Source of the DNA: Erythrobacteraceae bacterium
GTDB taxonomy: Bacteria > Pseudomonadota > Alphaproteobacteria > Sphingomonadales > Sphingomonadaceae
DNA: 64,000 bases
Reading direction: 5' to 3'
Assembly: GCA_027489065.1 (NCBI GenBank)
Contig: JAIYAM010000023.1
Span: forward strand, 1 to 64,000
Part shown: piece after piece, positions 8,908 through 17,753 of the stretch
How the letters are laid out: every line of letters starts with the position of its first letter
How positions within the stretch are numbered: position 1 is the stretch's first letter
Notes under the pieces: model-generated
What the model saw: the letters and a program-made list of their open reading frames with translations, nothing else
Told to the model about the DNA's origin: nothing
Database searches by the model: none
Translations under genes and position numbers: made by a program

Positions 8908-10721
8908 AATTCTCCGGTGGCGAGCATCGCCGATGCGCCCCGTTCGGCCCCGTCGGCGAATTGCCGGAACATGCCGAACAGCTCGCGCCCCGTGCCGAGG
9001 TCCGGGCGCGGATCGGGCGCGGGATCGCGGGCCGACAGGTCGGCAGTGGTCGAAAGCTCGCCGGTTGCCGCGCAGACCCGGACCATGTCGCCATCGCGCA
9101 GCAGCGCCAGCGGGCCGCCGCCCAGCGCTTCGGGCGTGCAGTGGATCGCGGCGGGAACCTTGCCGCTCGCGCCCGACATGCGGCCGTCGGTGACCAGCGC
9201 GACGCTGAAGCCGCGGTCCTGGAGCACGCCCAGCACCGGGGTGAGCTTGTGAAGTTCCGGCATCCCGTTGGCGCGGGGGCCCTGGAAGCGGACGACCACC
9301 ACGACGTCCCGCGAAAGCTCGCCCGCGGTGAAGGCGGCGGCGACGCTCGCCTGATCCTCGAAGACGCGGCAGGGGGCCTCGACCGTCCAGCGCGCCTCGT
9401 CGACCGCCGAGGTCTTGAAGCAGGCGCGCCCGAGATTGCCCTGGAGGAGCCGCATCCCGCCATCCGCCTTGAAGGGATTGCTGACCGGGCGGAGCATCGT
9501 GTCGTCACCGGCCTCGCCGACGTCACGCCACACCAGCTCGTCGCCCTCCAGCCCCGGCTCCTTGGCATAGTCGGCAAAGCCGCCGCGGCCCACGGTGAGG
9601 ATGTCGGGGTGGGCAAGGCCTGCTTCGAGCAGTTCGCCGATCACGAAGCCCATGCCGCCGGCCATGTGGAAGTGGTTCACGTCGCCCGATCCGTTGGGGT
9701 AAATCTGCGCGATCAGCGGGACCGCGCCCGACAGTTCGGACAGGTCGTCCCAGTCGAGGATCACGCCGGCCGCGCGGGCCATGGCGGGCAGGTGGATCGC
9801 GTGGTTGGTCGAGCCGCCGGTCGCCAGCAGGCCCACGGCTGCGTTGACGATCGCCTTCTCGTCCACGCAGTGCCCGAGCGGGCGGTAGTCATTGCCGCCG
9901 GGACCGATCTGCGCGACGCGGTGCACCGCCTCGCGGTCGAGCGCCTGGCGCAGCTTGGTGCCGGGATTGATGAAAGCCGAGTTGGGGATGTGCAGCCCCA
10001 TCATCTCCATCATCATCTGGTTCGAATTGGCCGTGCCGAAGAAGGTGCAGGTGCCCGCCGAATGGTAGCTCGCCATCTCGCTGGCGAGCAGTTCGGCGCG
10101 GGTCGCCTTGCCTTCCGCATAAAGCTGGCGGACGCGCTGCTTTTCCTTGTTGGGAATGCCGGTCGGCATCGGCCCGCCCGGGACGAAAATGGTGGGCAGG
10201 TGCCCGAACCTCAGCGCGCCGATCAGCAGGCCCGGCACGATCTTGTCGCAGATGCCGAGCATCAGCGCGCCTTCGTACATGTTGTGGCTGAGCGCGACAG
10301 CGGTGGAGAGCGCGATGACGTCGCGGCTGAACAGCGAGAGCTCCATGCCGACTTCGCCCTGCGTCACGCCGTCGCACATCGCGGGCACGCCGCCGGCGAC
10401 CTGCGCCGTGGCGCCGACCTCGCGGGCATAGACCTTGAGCCGCTCGGGGTAACGATAATAAGGCGCGTGGGCCGAGAGCATGTCGTTATAGGCGGTGACA
10501 ATGCCGATGTTCGGCCCGTGCGCGGCGACCATCGCGGGCTTGTCTTCCTCCGTCCCCGCATAGGCGTGGGCGAGGTTCGAACAGGACACCGCCGGCCGCT
10601 TGCCGAGATTGTCGCCCTCGCGCGCGATGAGATCGAGATAGGCCTGCCGGCTCGCGCGGGAGTTGGCGATCACCCGCTGGGTCACCCGGTGGAGAGTGTC
10701 GTGAAGATTACTCATGCCCAA
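8904..10721 (-). CDS. edd: 6-phosphogluconate dehydratase
   Basis: 605 residues, the usual length of the IlvD/Edd family. Iron-sulfur cysteines lie in [15 protein letters not shown] and [20 protein letters not shown] is the C-terminal signature. It dehydrates 6-phosphogluconate to KDPG in the cytoplasm. The gene starts directly after the zwf stop with no gap (ATG at 10721, alternative 10715) and overlaps eda by 4 bases. Confidence 0.96.
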   Translation of the reverse strand: MGMSNLHDTLHRVTQRVIANSRASRQAYLDLIAREGDNLGKRPAVSCSNLAHAYAGTEEDKPAMVAAHGPNIGIVTAYNDMLSAHAPYYRYPERLKVYAREVGATAQVAGGVPAMCDGVTQGEVGMELSLFSRDVIALSTAVALSHNMYEGALMLGICDKIVPGLLIGALRFGHLPTIFVPGGPMPTGIPNKEKQRVRQLYAEGKATRAELLASEMASYHSAGTCTFFGTANSNQMMMEMMGLHIPNSAFINPGTKLRQALDREAVHRVAQIGPGGNDYRPLGHCVDEKAIVNAAVGLLATGGSTNHAIHLPAMARAAGVILDWDDLSELSGAVPLIAQIYPNGSGDVNHFHMAGGMGFVIGELLEAGLAHPDILTVGRGGFADYAKEPGLEGDELVWRDVGEAGDDTMLRPVSNPFKADGGMRLLQGNLGRACFKTSAVDEARWTVEAPCRVFEDQASVAAAFTAGELSRDVVVVVRFQGPRANGMPELHKLTPVLGVLQDRGFSVALVTDGRMSGASGKVPAAIHCTPEALGGGPLALLRDGDMVRVCAATGELSTTADLSARDPAPDPRPDLGTGRELFGMFRQFADGAERGASAMLATGEL

Positions 10722-12161
10722 TTACTCATGCCACGTCACTCCGTCCCTTTCGGCGAGCGCGATCGCCGCGCTCGGGCCCCAGCTGCCTGCGGTATAGGTG
10801 CGGGGGGTGAGGCCGTCCGCCTCCCAGCCGGCGCGGATCGCGTCGACCCAGTCCCACTGCGCCTCGACCTCATCGCGTCGCACGAACAGGGTCTGGTCGC
10901 CCTCAACCAGATCAAGCAGCAGGCGTTCATAGGCGATGCGCCGCACCGCGCCGCTGAACGCATCCGGCATCGCGATGTTGAGCGGCACCTGCCGCAACCG
11001 GATGCCCTCTCGGTCGAGGCCGGGGACCTTGGCCATCAGCGAGAGGGTGATGTTCTCCTCGGGCTGGATGCCGATCACGAGGCGATTGGGCTGCATGGTC
11101 GCGCCCTTTCCGGCGAAGATCGAGTGCGGCACGCAGCGGAACTGGATGACGATCTCGGTGACACGCTTGGGCATCCGCTTGCCGGTGCGCAGGTAGAAGG
11201 GCACGCCCTTCCAGCGCCAGTTGTCGACATGCGCCTTGATCGCGACGAAGGTTTCGGTGCCGGAATCCTTGCCCAGCTCCTCGTCATAGCCCGGCACGGC
11301 CTGCCCCTGAATCGCGCCTGCGCGGTACTGCCCGGTCACGGTCTCGTTCGCGGCGACCCCGCGCAGCGCACGCAGCACCTTCACCTTCTCGTCGCGCACC
11401 GCGGTGGCATCGAAATGCGCGGGCGGCTCCATCGCCACCAGCGCGAGCAGCTGGAGCATGTGGTTCTGCACCATGTCGCGGATCGCGCCGGCATCGTCGT
11501 AGAAGGCGACGCGGCCTTCGAGGCCCACGGTCTCGGCGACGGTGATCTGCACATGGTCGATGTGGGCGGCGTTCCACAGCGGCTCGAACATCAGGTTGGC
11601 GAAGCGCAGCGCGAGCAGGTTCTGGACCGTCTCCTTGCCGAGATAGTGGTCGATCCGGAAGATGCGGCTCTCGGGGAAGGCCCCGGCGACCGCATCGTTG
11701 ATCTCGCGGCTCGAAGCGAGGTCGGTGCCGAGCGGTTTTTCGAGGCACATCCGCACATTCTCGCCCGTCAGCCCGGCTGATTGCAGCCCCTTGATGGTCG
11801 GCTCGAACAGGCTCGGCGCGGTCGAGAGGAAGATCGCGAGGCCGCGCTGCGGTGTTCCGACCTTCTCGGCAAGCGCGCCATAGCCTTCGAGCGTGGTCGC
11901 ATCGAGGGTCTGGTAGGAGAGGCGGTTCAGGAACTCCGCCATCCGCCCGCGCCGGTCGGCGGGCAGGTACTTCTCCAGCGCAGCGCGGGCGAAGTTGCGG
12001 TACTCGCTGTCGCTCATGTCGCTGCGCGCGGTGCCGATGATCTTGAGGTCGCTCGCCAGCAGCCCGTCGGCATCGAGCGCGAAGAGGCTCGGCAACAGCA
12101 TGCGCTGGGCAAGGTCGCCGGTGGCTCCGAACAGCAGCAGGCGGTCAGCGGTGAAGCTCAT
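10722..12161 (-). CDS. zwf: Glucose-6-phosphate 1-dehydrogenase
   Basis: 479 residues. The nucleotide-binding loop FGATGDLAQRML is at residues 11-22 and the substrate/active-site signature RIDHYLGKE near 170. It oxidises glucose-6-phosphate to 6-phosphogluconolactone. First gene of the Entner-Doudoroff operon. No 6-phosphogluconolactonase gene lies between zwf and edd as in many other bacteria. The leader (12162-12361) carries the 15-base element shared with glk and a very large hairpin. Confidence 0.97.
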   Translation of the reverse strand: MSFTADRLLLFGATGDLAQRMLLPSLFALDADGLLASDLKIIGTARSDMSDSEYRNFARAALEKYLPADRRGRMAEFLNRLSYQTLDATTLEGYGALAEKVGTPQRGLAIFLSTAPSLFEPTIKGLQSAGLTGENVRMCLEKPLGTDLASSREINDAVAGAFPESRIFRIDHYLGKETVQNLLALRFANLMFEPLWNAAHIDHVQITVAETVGLEGRVAFYDDAGAIRDMVQNHMLQLLALVAMEPPAHFDATAVRDEKVKVLRALRGVAANETVTGQYRAGAIQGQAVPGYDEELGKDSGTETFVAIKAHVDNWRWKGVPFYLRTGKRMPKRVTEIVIQFRCVPHSIFAGKGATMQPNRLVIGIQPEENITLSLMAKVPGLDREGIRLRQVPLNIAMPDAFSGAVRRIAYERLLLDLVEGDQTLFVRRDEVEAQWDWVDAIRAGWEADGLTPRTYTAGSWGPSAAIALAERDGVTWHE

Positions 12162-12221
12162 GGCGGTGCCCCTTATTAGCGCGTCCTACCTAGGCGCGCG
12201 GGGGCCTGTCTGCCAGTCCGG

Positions 12222-12236
12222 CGCATACTTATTCAA
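12222..12236 (-). promoter_or_regulatory. 15-base element upstream of zwf (identical copy before glk)
   Basis: Minus-strand TTGAATAAGTATGCG ends 60 bases before the zwf ATG. The same 15 bases lie 63 bases before the glk ATG (18818-18832). Identity of sequence, strand and distance argues for a promoter element or activator/repressor site co-ordinating Entner-Doudoroff genes. The binding factor is unknown. Confidence 0.6.
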
Positions 12237-12248
12237 GGTGTTCCCCGT

Positions 12249-12337
12249 GCAGACCCCCCGCCCCGCCTCCCCACCCGGCCACCAATAGTACCACTATTCT
12301 GTGGTGGCCGGGTGGGGAGGCGGGGCGGGGGGTCTGC
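12249..12337. repeat. Perfect 36-bp inverted repeat (large GC hairpin)
   Basis: Arms 12249-12284 and 12302-12337 are exact reverse complements over 36 bases. The 17-base spacer itself holds AATAGT/ACTATT. It lies between the 3' end of the FHS transporter gene and the zwf leader, both leftward, so it may terminate or insulate transcripts. There is no T-tract. Length and perfection suggest a mobile palindromic extragenic element or recently duplicated sequence. Confidence 0.85.
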
Positions 12338-12361
12338 CTCGCGCGTCAGCGCGACCAGAAA

Positions 12362-13663
12362 TCAGGCGGGCTTGCGCGCAAAGATCCCGAAGCCAGCGAT
12401 GATCGCATAGCACGCCGCCGGAAGCACCAGCGCGAAGGCGAGGCTCGTCGCATCAGCCAGCGCACCGAACATCGGCGGGATGATCGCGCCGCCACAGATC
12501 GCGACATTGATGATCCCCGACCCGTCCGCCGCGCGCGGCCCCAGCTTCTCGCAGGCGAGGCTGAAGATCGTCGGGAACATGATCGCGTTCATCAGGCCCA
12601 CGGCGAGGAGGCTGTAGCCCGCGACCACCCCGGTGGTGTTGGCCGAGATGGCGATGAGCGTGATCGCTCCGGCGGCAACGCCCGCCAGCAGCAGGCCCGG
12701 GCTGACGAAGCGCAGCACGGCCGAGCCGATGAAGCGGCCGATCAGCGCACCCAGCCAGTAGAGCGTCACCATCCAGCCGATCACGCTTTCGGGTTGCCCC
12801 AGGATCTGGTCCTGCGCGAGGTAGTTGATGATGAAGCTGCCGATCGCGACTTCCGCGCCGACATAGAGGAAGATCGAGGCTGCGCCATATCCGAAGCGCG
12901 GCCGGGCCAGCAGACCGAGCCCGTCGGCCAGGCTGGTCTGTTCGTGCTTTTCCCCCTTCAGCCGGTTGCGGAACATCCACACCGCGCCCGCGACGAGCGC
13001 GAGCGCCACGGCTAGGCCGAGATAGGTGCTGGTGATGATCGCGCTTTCGGTCTGGCGATAGGTCTGCAAGGCCTCGCCCGAAAGCTGGTCCGCGCTGACA
13101 TTGGCGATGCTGCCGAGGATGATGCCTGCGCCGACCAGCGGAAACAGGGTCGTGCCCAGCGAGTTGAACGCCTGCCCGAAGGTCAGGCGGCTGTGCGTCG
13201 TGCGCTCCGGCCCCAGCAGGCTGATCAGCGGGTTGGCGACGATCTGCACCAGCACCACCCCGGTCGCGAGGATGAAATAGGCGAACAGGAACATCGGGAA
13301 GAGCGCCGTCTGGCTGGCCGGAATGAACAGCAGGCAGCCGCCCATCATCGTCACCAGCCCCGCCACCGCGCCGCGCATGTAGCCCAATCGCTTGACCAGC
13401 CGCGCGCCGGGGATGCCGACCACCGCATAGGCGATGAAGAAGCAGAACTGCACGAGGCTCGCCTCGAAGAAGTTGAGCGTGAACAGCTCCTTGAGCTTAG
13501 GGATGATCACATCGTTCAGCGAGGTGATCCCGCCGAAGATGAAGAACAGCGCGAAGACGAAGTAGTTGAGACCTGGCGCATCGACCTGAGGCGTGTCCGC
13601 GCCCGCCGCCTGCCCGAAATCCCCTGCCGTGCTGTTGCCCGGTGCCCCAGGTGCCATCGCCAT
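12362..13663 (-). CDS. FHS-family (FucP/GluP-like) sugar:H+ symporter
   Basis: 433 residues, about 12 membrane segments. Family features are NYFVFALFFIFGGITSLNDV at the start, a G-x-RLVKRLGY loop after TM2, QIVANPLISLLGPE, and the TFGQAFNSLGTTLFPL segment. It should import a monosaccharide such as glucose, galactose or fructose. ATG 13663 follows GGGGAGAG about 7 bases upstream. The open frame to 14371 is a shadow of the neighbouring regulator. Divergent from a LacI regulator, with a LacI-type palindrome between them. Confidence 0.87.
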   Translation of the reverse strand: MAMAPGAPGNSTAGDFGQAAGADTPQVDAPGLNYFVFALFFIFGGITSLNDVIIPKLKELFTLNFFEASLVQFCFFIAYAVVGIPGARLVKRLGYMRGAVAGLVTMMGGCLLFIPASQTALFPMFLFAYFILATGVVLVQIVANPLISLLGPERTTHSRLTFGQAFNSLGTTLFPLVGAGIILGSIANVSADQLSGEALQTYRQTESAIITSTYLGLAVALALVAGAVWMFRNRLKGEKHEQTSLADGLGLLARPRFGYGAASIFLYVGAEVAIGSFIINYLAQDQILGQPESVIGWMVTLYWLGALIGRFIGSAVLRFVSPGLLLAGVAAGAITLIAISANTTGVVAGYSLLAVGLMNAIMFPTIFSLACEKLGPRAADGSGIINVAICGGAIIPPMFGALADATSLAFALVLPAACYAIIAGFGIFARKPA

Positions 13664-13692
13664 CGCTGCTCTCTCCCCGCGCGCTGTGTTCT

Positions 13693-13706
13693 TGCGAACG
13701 TTCACA
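13693..13706. promoter_or_regulatory. LacI-type operator between transporter and regulator
   Basis: TGCGAACGTTCACA, a near-palindrome (12 of 14 positions symmetric) with the AACGTT core, 30 bases upstream of the transporter ATG and in the divergent promoter with the LacI gene. Likely target of that regulator. Confidence 0.6.
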
Positions 13707-13825
13707 ATCCGCGCGCTCCTGTCAACTTGCAAGACTTGCGCAGGCGTTTCCAGTGCGAATAGCAATGCAGCCCCAAGAACTCTGGCGCTTGCGCGGGGAT
13801 AACGTCCGGCCCTAGAGTGCGCGCC

Positions 13826-14851
13826 ATGAGCGGGGTACCGAAGAGACGGCCGACATCCTTCGATGTGGCGGAGCGGGCCGGCGTCAGCCAGCCGACGGTC
13901 AGCCGTGCGCTGTCGGGCTCTCCCGCGATCGCCGAAGCCACCCGCCGCAAGGTCATCGAAGCCGCCGAGGCGCTGGGCTATTTCGTCGACGAGCGCGCCG
14001 CGCGGCTGCGGCGCGGCTCGACCGGCACGCTCGCGGTGGTGGTGATCTGCCGTGAAGGCGACAGCGCATCGAGCATCAACCCCTTCGCCTACGCCCTGCT
14101 CGGTAGCGTGTGCGTCGCAGCGTCCGAGCGGGGGTTCGAGACGCTGGTGAGTTTCCAGGCGCGCGAGGGCGAGTTCTTCGGCCACTATCAGGAACAGGGC
14201 CGCGCCGATGGCCTCGTGGTGATCGGCACCACCACCAACGCCGCCGCGTGGGAGCACTTCCGCGGGCTCGATGCCGATGGACGCAGGGTCGCCTATTGGG
14301 GATCGCCCTTCGACGAGCTCGACTGGGTCCGCTCGGACAACCGCGCCGCGGGGCGCCTCGCGGTGGAGCACCTGCTCGCCGCCGGATACCGCCGCCCGTG
14401 CTTCCTCGGCGCGCTGAACACCCCGCAGGTGCAGTTCACCGAACGCTATGAAGGCTATGCGGAAGGCATGCGCGCCGCCGGATTGGAGCCGTGCCTCGCG
14501 CCGACGGTCAACGCCGCCACCCGCGAGGAGGAAGGCCGCCGCGCCGCGCGCCGCCTGATCGAGCGCGGGGAGGATGTCGACGCGGTCTTCGCCGCCTGCG
14601 ACGCGATGGCGCTGGGCGCGCTCGAAGCCTTTGCGGCTGCCGATCTTGCGGTGCCGGAGCAGATCGGGGTGATGGGCTTCGACGATCTGGTTGCGGGCCG
14701 CTTCAGCCGTCCGCCTCTGACGACCATCGCGCCCGACCCGGCCGAAGCAGGCGCAGCGCTGGTCGAGGCGGTGCTGGACGACGACGACACAAAGGCGCGG
14801 CGGCGCGTGCCGGTGAAGCTGATCAAGCGGGGCAGCAGCTTGCGAGTCTGA
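13826..14851 (+). CDS. LacI-family regulator of the FHS transporter
   Basis: 341 residues. The helix-turn-helix TSFDVAERAGVSQPTVSRAL lies near residues 9-28, then the hinge and a sugar-binding core with ...VPEQIGVMGFDDLVAGRFSRPPLTTI... near the end. ATG 13826 is preferred. GTG 13817 is an alternative three codons upstream. Divergent from the FHS transporter with an operator-like palindrome between, so probably its local repressor. Effector unknown. Confidence 0.87.
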   Translation: MSGVPKRRPTSFDVAERAGVSQPTVSRALSGSPAIAEATRRKVIEAAEALGYFVDERAARLRRGSTGTLAVVVICREGDSASSINPFAYALLGSVCVAASERGFETLVSFQAREGEFFGHYQEQGRADGLVVIGTTTNAAAWEHFRGLDADGRRVAYWGSPFDELDWVRSDNRAAGRLAVEHLLAAGYRRPCFLGALNTPQVQFTERYEGYAEGMRAAGLEPCLAPTVNAATREEEGRRAARRLIERGEDVDAVFAACDAMALGALEAFAAADLAVPEQIGVMGFDDLVAGRFSRPPLTTIAPDPAEAGAALVEAVLDDDDTKARRRVPVKLIKRGSSLRV

Positions 14852-14890
14852 GGCTGCGCCAGACAGGCTCCAGACCGGCCAAAGTGGCTG

Positions 14891-14934
14891 CCAGACCCCT
14901 GCCAGACCCCCTCCAGACCCCCTCCAGACCCCCT
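14891..14934. repeat. Short tandem repeat (CCAGACCCC units)
   Basis: Four imperfect copies of an 11-12 base unit, CCAGACCCC plus CTG/CCT, between the convergent lacI and PEPC-like genes, just left of the parS palindrome. Function unknown. It may be replication slippage. Confidence 0.7.
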
Positions 14935-14953
14935 TGGCGGGCGTTCGCAGGGC

Positions 14954-14969
14954 TGTTTCACGTGAAACA
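14954..14969. other. parS chromosome-partitioning site
   Basis: TGTTTCACGTGAAACA is a perfect 16-bp palindrome identical to the canonical ParB-binding parS sequence. It is intergenic, between convergent genes, as expected of a non-coding site. A perfect match is not expected by chance in 64 kb. parS sites cluster near oriC, so this places the window in the origin region. A one-mismatch copy lies at 6143-6158 inside the GH68 gene. Confidence 0.9.
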
Positions 14970-14984
14970 TGGCAGGCCTGGCGA

Positions 14985-17753
14985 TCACCCGTGCGCGCCG
15001 AACTCGTTGGCGATGGCGGTGCTGATCCTGAGGCTCAATTCCTGCGCCCGGGCAATCGGCGTCATGAAGTCGCGCTCGTAAGCGCCGTAGCCTTCCTCGC
15101 CGCCGTCGGGGTAGTCGGAGGCCTCGTCGAGCGGGAAGTCGCGCGGGCCGGGGATGCGGACCGGGAAGGCGCGGCGCAGCTGGGCGAGCGCCTCGTCGAC
15201 GCGTAAAGTCAGAACCATTTCAATGACATCGCGGCGGCTGATGTCGTTCGCCCGGCTGAAGGCGGGGACCGCGACGATCTTGAGGAACATGTGCTGGAGC
15301 AGCGTCAGCCGCAGGGCCTGCAACACCCCGATCCGGCGGCGCACATATTCACGCGCCTCCTTGTCGTCGTCCTCGTCGGGCAGGAGGTCCAATAACCTGT
15401 GGAATTTCAAAGCGTCGATCCGCAGGCGCGAGGCGAGGCGGCGGAACACCCCGGTCCGGTCATCACCGACCAGATACTCGGCCAGCGCGGCGCAGGACGC
15501 GGCAAGGTGATCCTCGGTTCCGCGATAGGTGCGGCTCGCCCAATAGGCCGAGTTGAACAGTTCGCCGAAGGCCGCGACGGTCTTGATGCTGGCGAGCGCA
15601 TTGGCGCTGCGCACCATCCGCAGGATCTGCCGCCCGCGCGCAGATTCCGTAAGCAAAGCAGCCAGTTCCTCGCGGTTGGCATCGGCCGCGCTGCCGATCC
15701 CGGCGATGACGTTTACCGGGTAGCCGAGCTGCTGGAGGATCGCATTGTGCGGGATCGCGCGGATCTGGCGCAGGCTCATCTCGCGGTCGGCATTGATGTC
15801 GCTCTGGCGGCGCGAAACGCGGCTGCCGGTGGGGTTGAGCAGCCCCAGCCCGAAGGCCGTCACCGCGCGCGCATAGGTGCGGCTGGCGAGGTGTTCGCCC
15901 TGATGCTCCTTCACGGCGCGGTAGAAGTCGAGGCTGACATCGGTGCGGTGGTAGAAGGGGTCGGCAGGCGCGGCGAGGTCGGCCTCCGCGGGGCGCTGTT
16001 CTGCGATACGCGAGAGCGTCGCGAGGGCGAGTTCGGGCGTGGCGAAGAACAGGTAGCCGTCGCCGCCCTGAAAGCTGACCTCGGGCTCCAAGCGGATACC
16101 GGCACGCGCAAAACGCCTGCGCGCCCAGGGGGATAGCGGCCATTCGAGCCGGTCACGCAAAGAGGCAGGGTGCGCCCCGCGGCCCATGCTCTCGCCATGC
16201 GTGTTGAAGACGAGCGCCGCGACGTCGCCGAGCCCGTTGGCGGCCATTGCCTCGGCGAGCCGGCCCTGAAGGCGCTCGATGGCGAGCGCGGCGGGCACCT
16301 GCCCGACGAAACGCCCGGCGTCGGAGAAACCGGTCTGCACGGCCACCCGGCCCCGCTGGCGGGCGTAGGCGCGATAGGCGGGCTCGGCGAGCAGCGCGTC
16401 GAGGAATCGGCCTCCGTGCTCCAATGCGGTTTCGGTCTCGAACAGGGGCGAGACATCGACCTTGCCTTCCACGCCGAACAGCTTGGCGAAGTACAGCGCG
16501 GCGAGCACCGTGGCAGGCTGTTCGCACTCGGCGACGAGCATGCGGATCGGCGCATCGGCATCGATGTGCTTGAGGATCTGCGCCATCGCGAGGAACTGGC
16601 GGATCGCGGTCGAGCTTTCGGTCGCGAGCGCGGCGAAATTGGTGCGCAGGGGCTTCGCCTCGTCCACCAGCTTGCGCAGGGTAGCGATGGCGCCCTTGCT
16701 GGCGAGGTCGATCGCCTCGTGATCGCCCAAGCGGCGGCGCACGGCGTTGTGGAGCTGCTTGGCGTTCACCCGGAAGTGGATCCAGCCCATGCCGAGCCCG
16801 TCGGCACGCATACTGGCGGCGAGGGTCAGGAGGTGGGTGGCATATTCCGGTGCGGCGCTCTCGGCCTCGGTCTCCAGCGCTTCGATAAGAGGGGTGAGGG
16901 AGAGCAGGTTGTCGCCCGAATGCGCGGTCAGCCGATTGGCGGCCGCGGCGAGGGCTTCGGCGCTGGACAGATCGCCCGCGAAGTCCTCCGCCCGTGCGGC
17001 GGCGAAAGCGGCAGCGGGCCTGAGGGTGGCGAGCAGCGCGTGGGCGGGGTCCAATACCTCGAGGCTCGCGGTGTAGCGCGCCAGCCGTTCGGCCTTTTCC
17101 TGCAATCTGAAGGCAATGGAGGTGTGCCAGCCGATGTCGGTGCGCCCGTCCATGTCGTAGCCGACCCAGCTCGCGAAACGGAACGGCAGCGGCCGCAAGG
17201 TGCGCCATTGGTCCGGCCAGCGGTTGCGGGCTTGCCCGAGCAGGTGCGCCACGATCACGTCGCGGGCGTCCTGCGCGCGGGCCATCGCCGCCATGGCCGC
17301 CCGGTGCTCGTGCTCGAGCGTTACCGCGGAGCGCACGGCGGGGACGGCGCAGACCGCATCGTCGACCTCGCCCGGCGCCGAGGCGGCCAGCGCCACCGCT
17401 TCGGCCTGTGCGGGGGCGAGCAGGAAGGTCGGGTGCGCGGTGAAGACCGCGTGAAGCTGCGGATGCTGCCAGCGGGCGGCGAAGGCGGCGAAGTCCTCCT
17501 CGTCTGCCCCGGCAAGCGGCGCAGGCTCTGGGGGCGGGGCGAGCAGCGCGCGCAGCTTGTGGGCCCGGGATTTCAGCCCCTCGCATTCGAGCTGTGCCAC
17601 CATTTTGCCGAGGTCGTCGAGGGTGAGCTCGCCCCCTTCCAGCGCCCGCGACAGGTCCAGCGAGAGCTGGAACACCGGGTTGAACAGCGGCGTTTCGCGC
17701 GTGCGCTGATGCAGTTCGCCAAGCCGCACCTCGAGGTCCGCGACGGTCTTCAT
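14985..17753 (-). CDS. Phosphoenolpyruvate carboxylase-like protein with altered active site
   Basis: 922 residues, PEPC length. Recognisable PEPC landmarks are VFTAHPTF (canonical TAHPTE, His kept), SWVGYDMDGRTDIG (canonical GGDRDGNPNV), TGFSDAGRFVG (canonical GYSDSxKDAG), NTHGESMGRGAHP (canonical FHGRGGxxGRGG) and VSFQGGDGYLFF. Relative to the E. coli enzyme, the PEP-phosphate arginines of the DRDGNP and HGRGG motifs and the Lys of SDSxKD appear replaced, so bicarbonate-dependent oxaloacetate synthesis is doubtful unless this is a divergent active subfamily. The start at 17753 overlaps the glk stop by ATGA, tying it to sugar metabolism. The open frame to 18005 is an artefact. Confidence 0.7.
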   Translation of the reverse strand: MKTVADLEVRLGELHQRTRETPLFNPVFQLSLDLSRALEGGELTLDDLGKMVAQLECEGLKSRAHKLRALLAPPPEPAPLAGADEEDFAAFAARWQHPQLHAVFTAHPTFLLAPAQAEAVALAASAPGEVDDAVCAVPAVRSAVTLEHEHRAAMAAMARAQDARDVIVAHLLGQARNRWPDQWRTLRPLPFRFASWVGYDMDGRTDIGWHTSIAFRLQEKAERLARYTASLEVLDPAHALLATLRPAAAFAAARAEDFAGDLSSAEALAAAANRLTAHSGDNLLSLTPLIEALETEAESAAPEYATHLLTLAASMRADGLGMGWIHFRVNAKQLHNAVRRRLGDHEAIDLASKGAIATLRKLVDEAKPLRTNFAALATESSTAIRQFLAMAQILKHIDADAPIRMLVAECEQPATVLAALYFAKLFGVEGKVDVSPLFETETALEHGGRFLDALLAEPAYRAYARQRGRVAVQTGFSDAGRFVGQVPAALAIERLQGRLAEAMAANGLGDVAALVFNTHGESMGRGAHPASLRDRLEWPLSPWARRRFARAGIRLEPEVSFQGGDGYLFFATPELALATLSRIAEQRPAEADLAAPADPFYHRTDVSLDFYRAVKEHQGEHLASRTYARAVTAFGLGLLNPTGSRVSRRQSDINADREMSLRQIRAIPHNAILQQLGYPVNVIAGIGSAADANREELAALLTESARGRQILRMVRSANALASIKTVAAFGELFNSAYWASRTYRGTEDHLAASCAALAEYLVGDDRTGVFRRLASRLRIDALKFHRLLDLLPDEDDDKEAREYVRRRIGVLQALRLTLLQHMFLKIVAVPAFSRANDISRRDVIEMVLTLRVDEALAQLRRAFPVRIPGPRDFPLDEASDYPDGGEEGYGAYERDFMTPIARAQELSLRISTAIANEFGAHG

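Noticed and set aside
10571..10590. GGTTCGAA, tRNA T-loop-like sequence
   Set aside because: No cloverleaf around it. It lies within edd codons.
8961..11780. 939-codon plus-strand open frame
   Set aside because: Antisense to edd and zwf, whose catalytic motifs are unambiguous.
12362..14371. 669-residue N-terminally extended transporter
   Set aside because: The extension is the complement of the LacI gene. The true ATG at 13663 has a ribosome site and normal FHS length.
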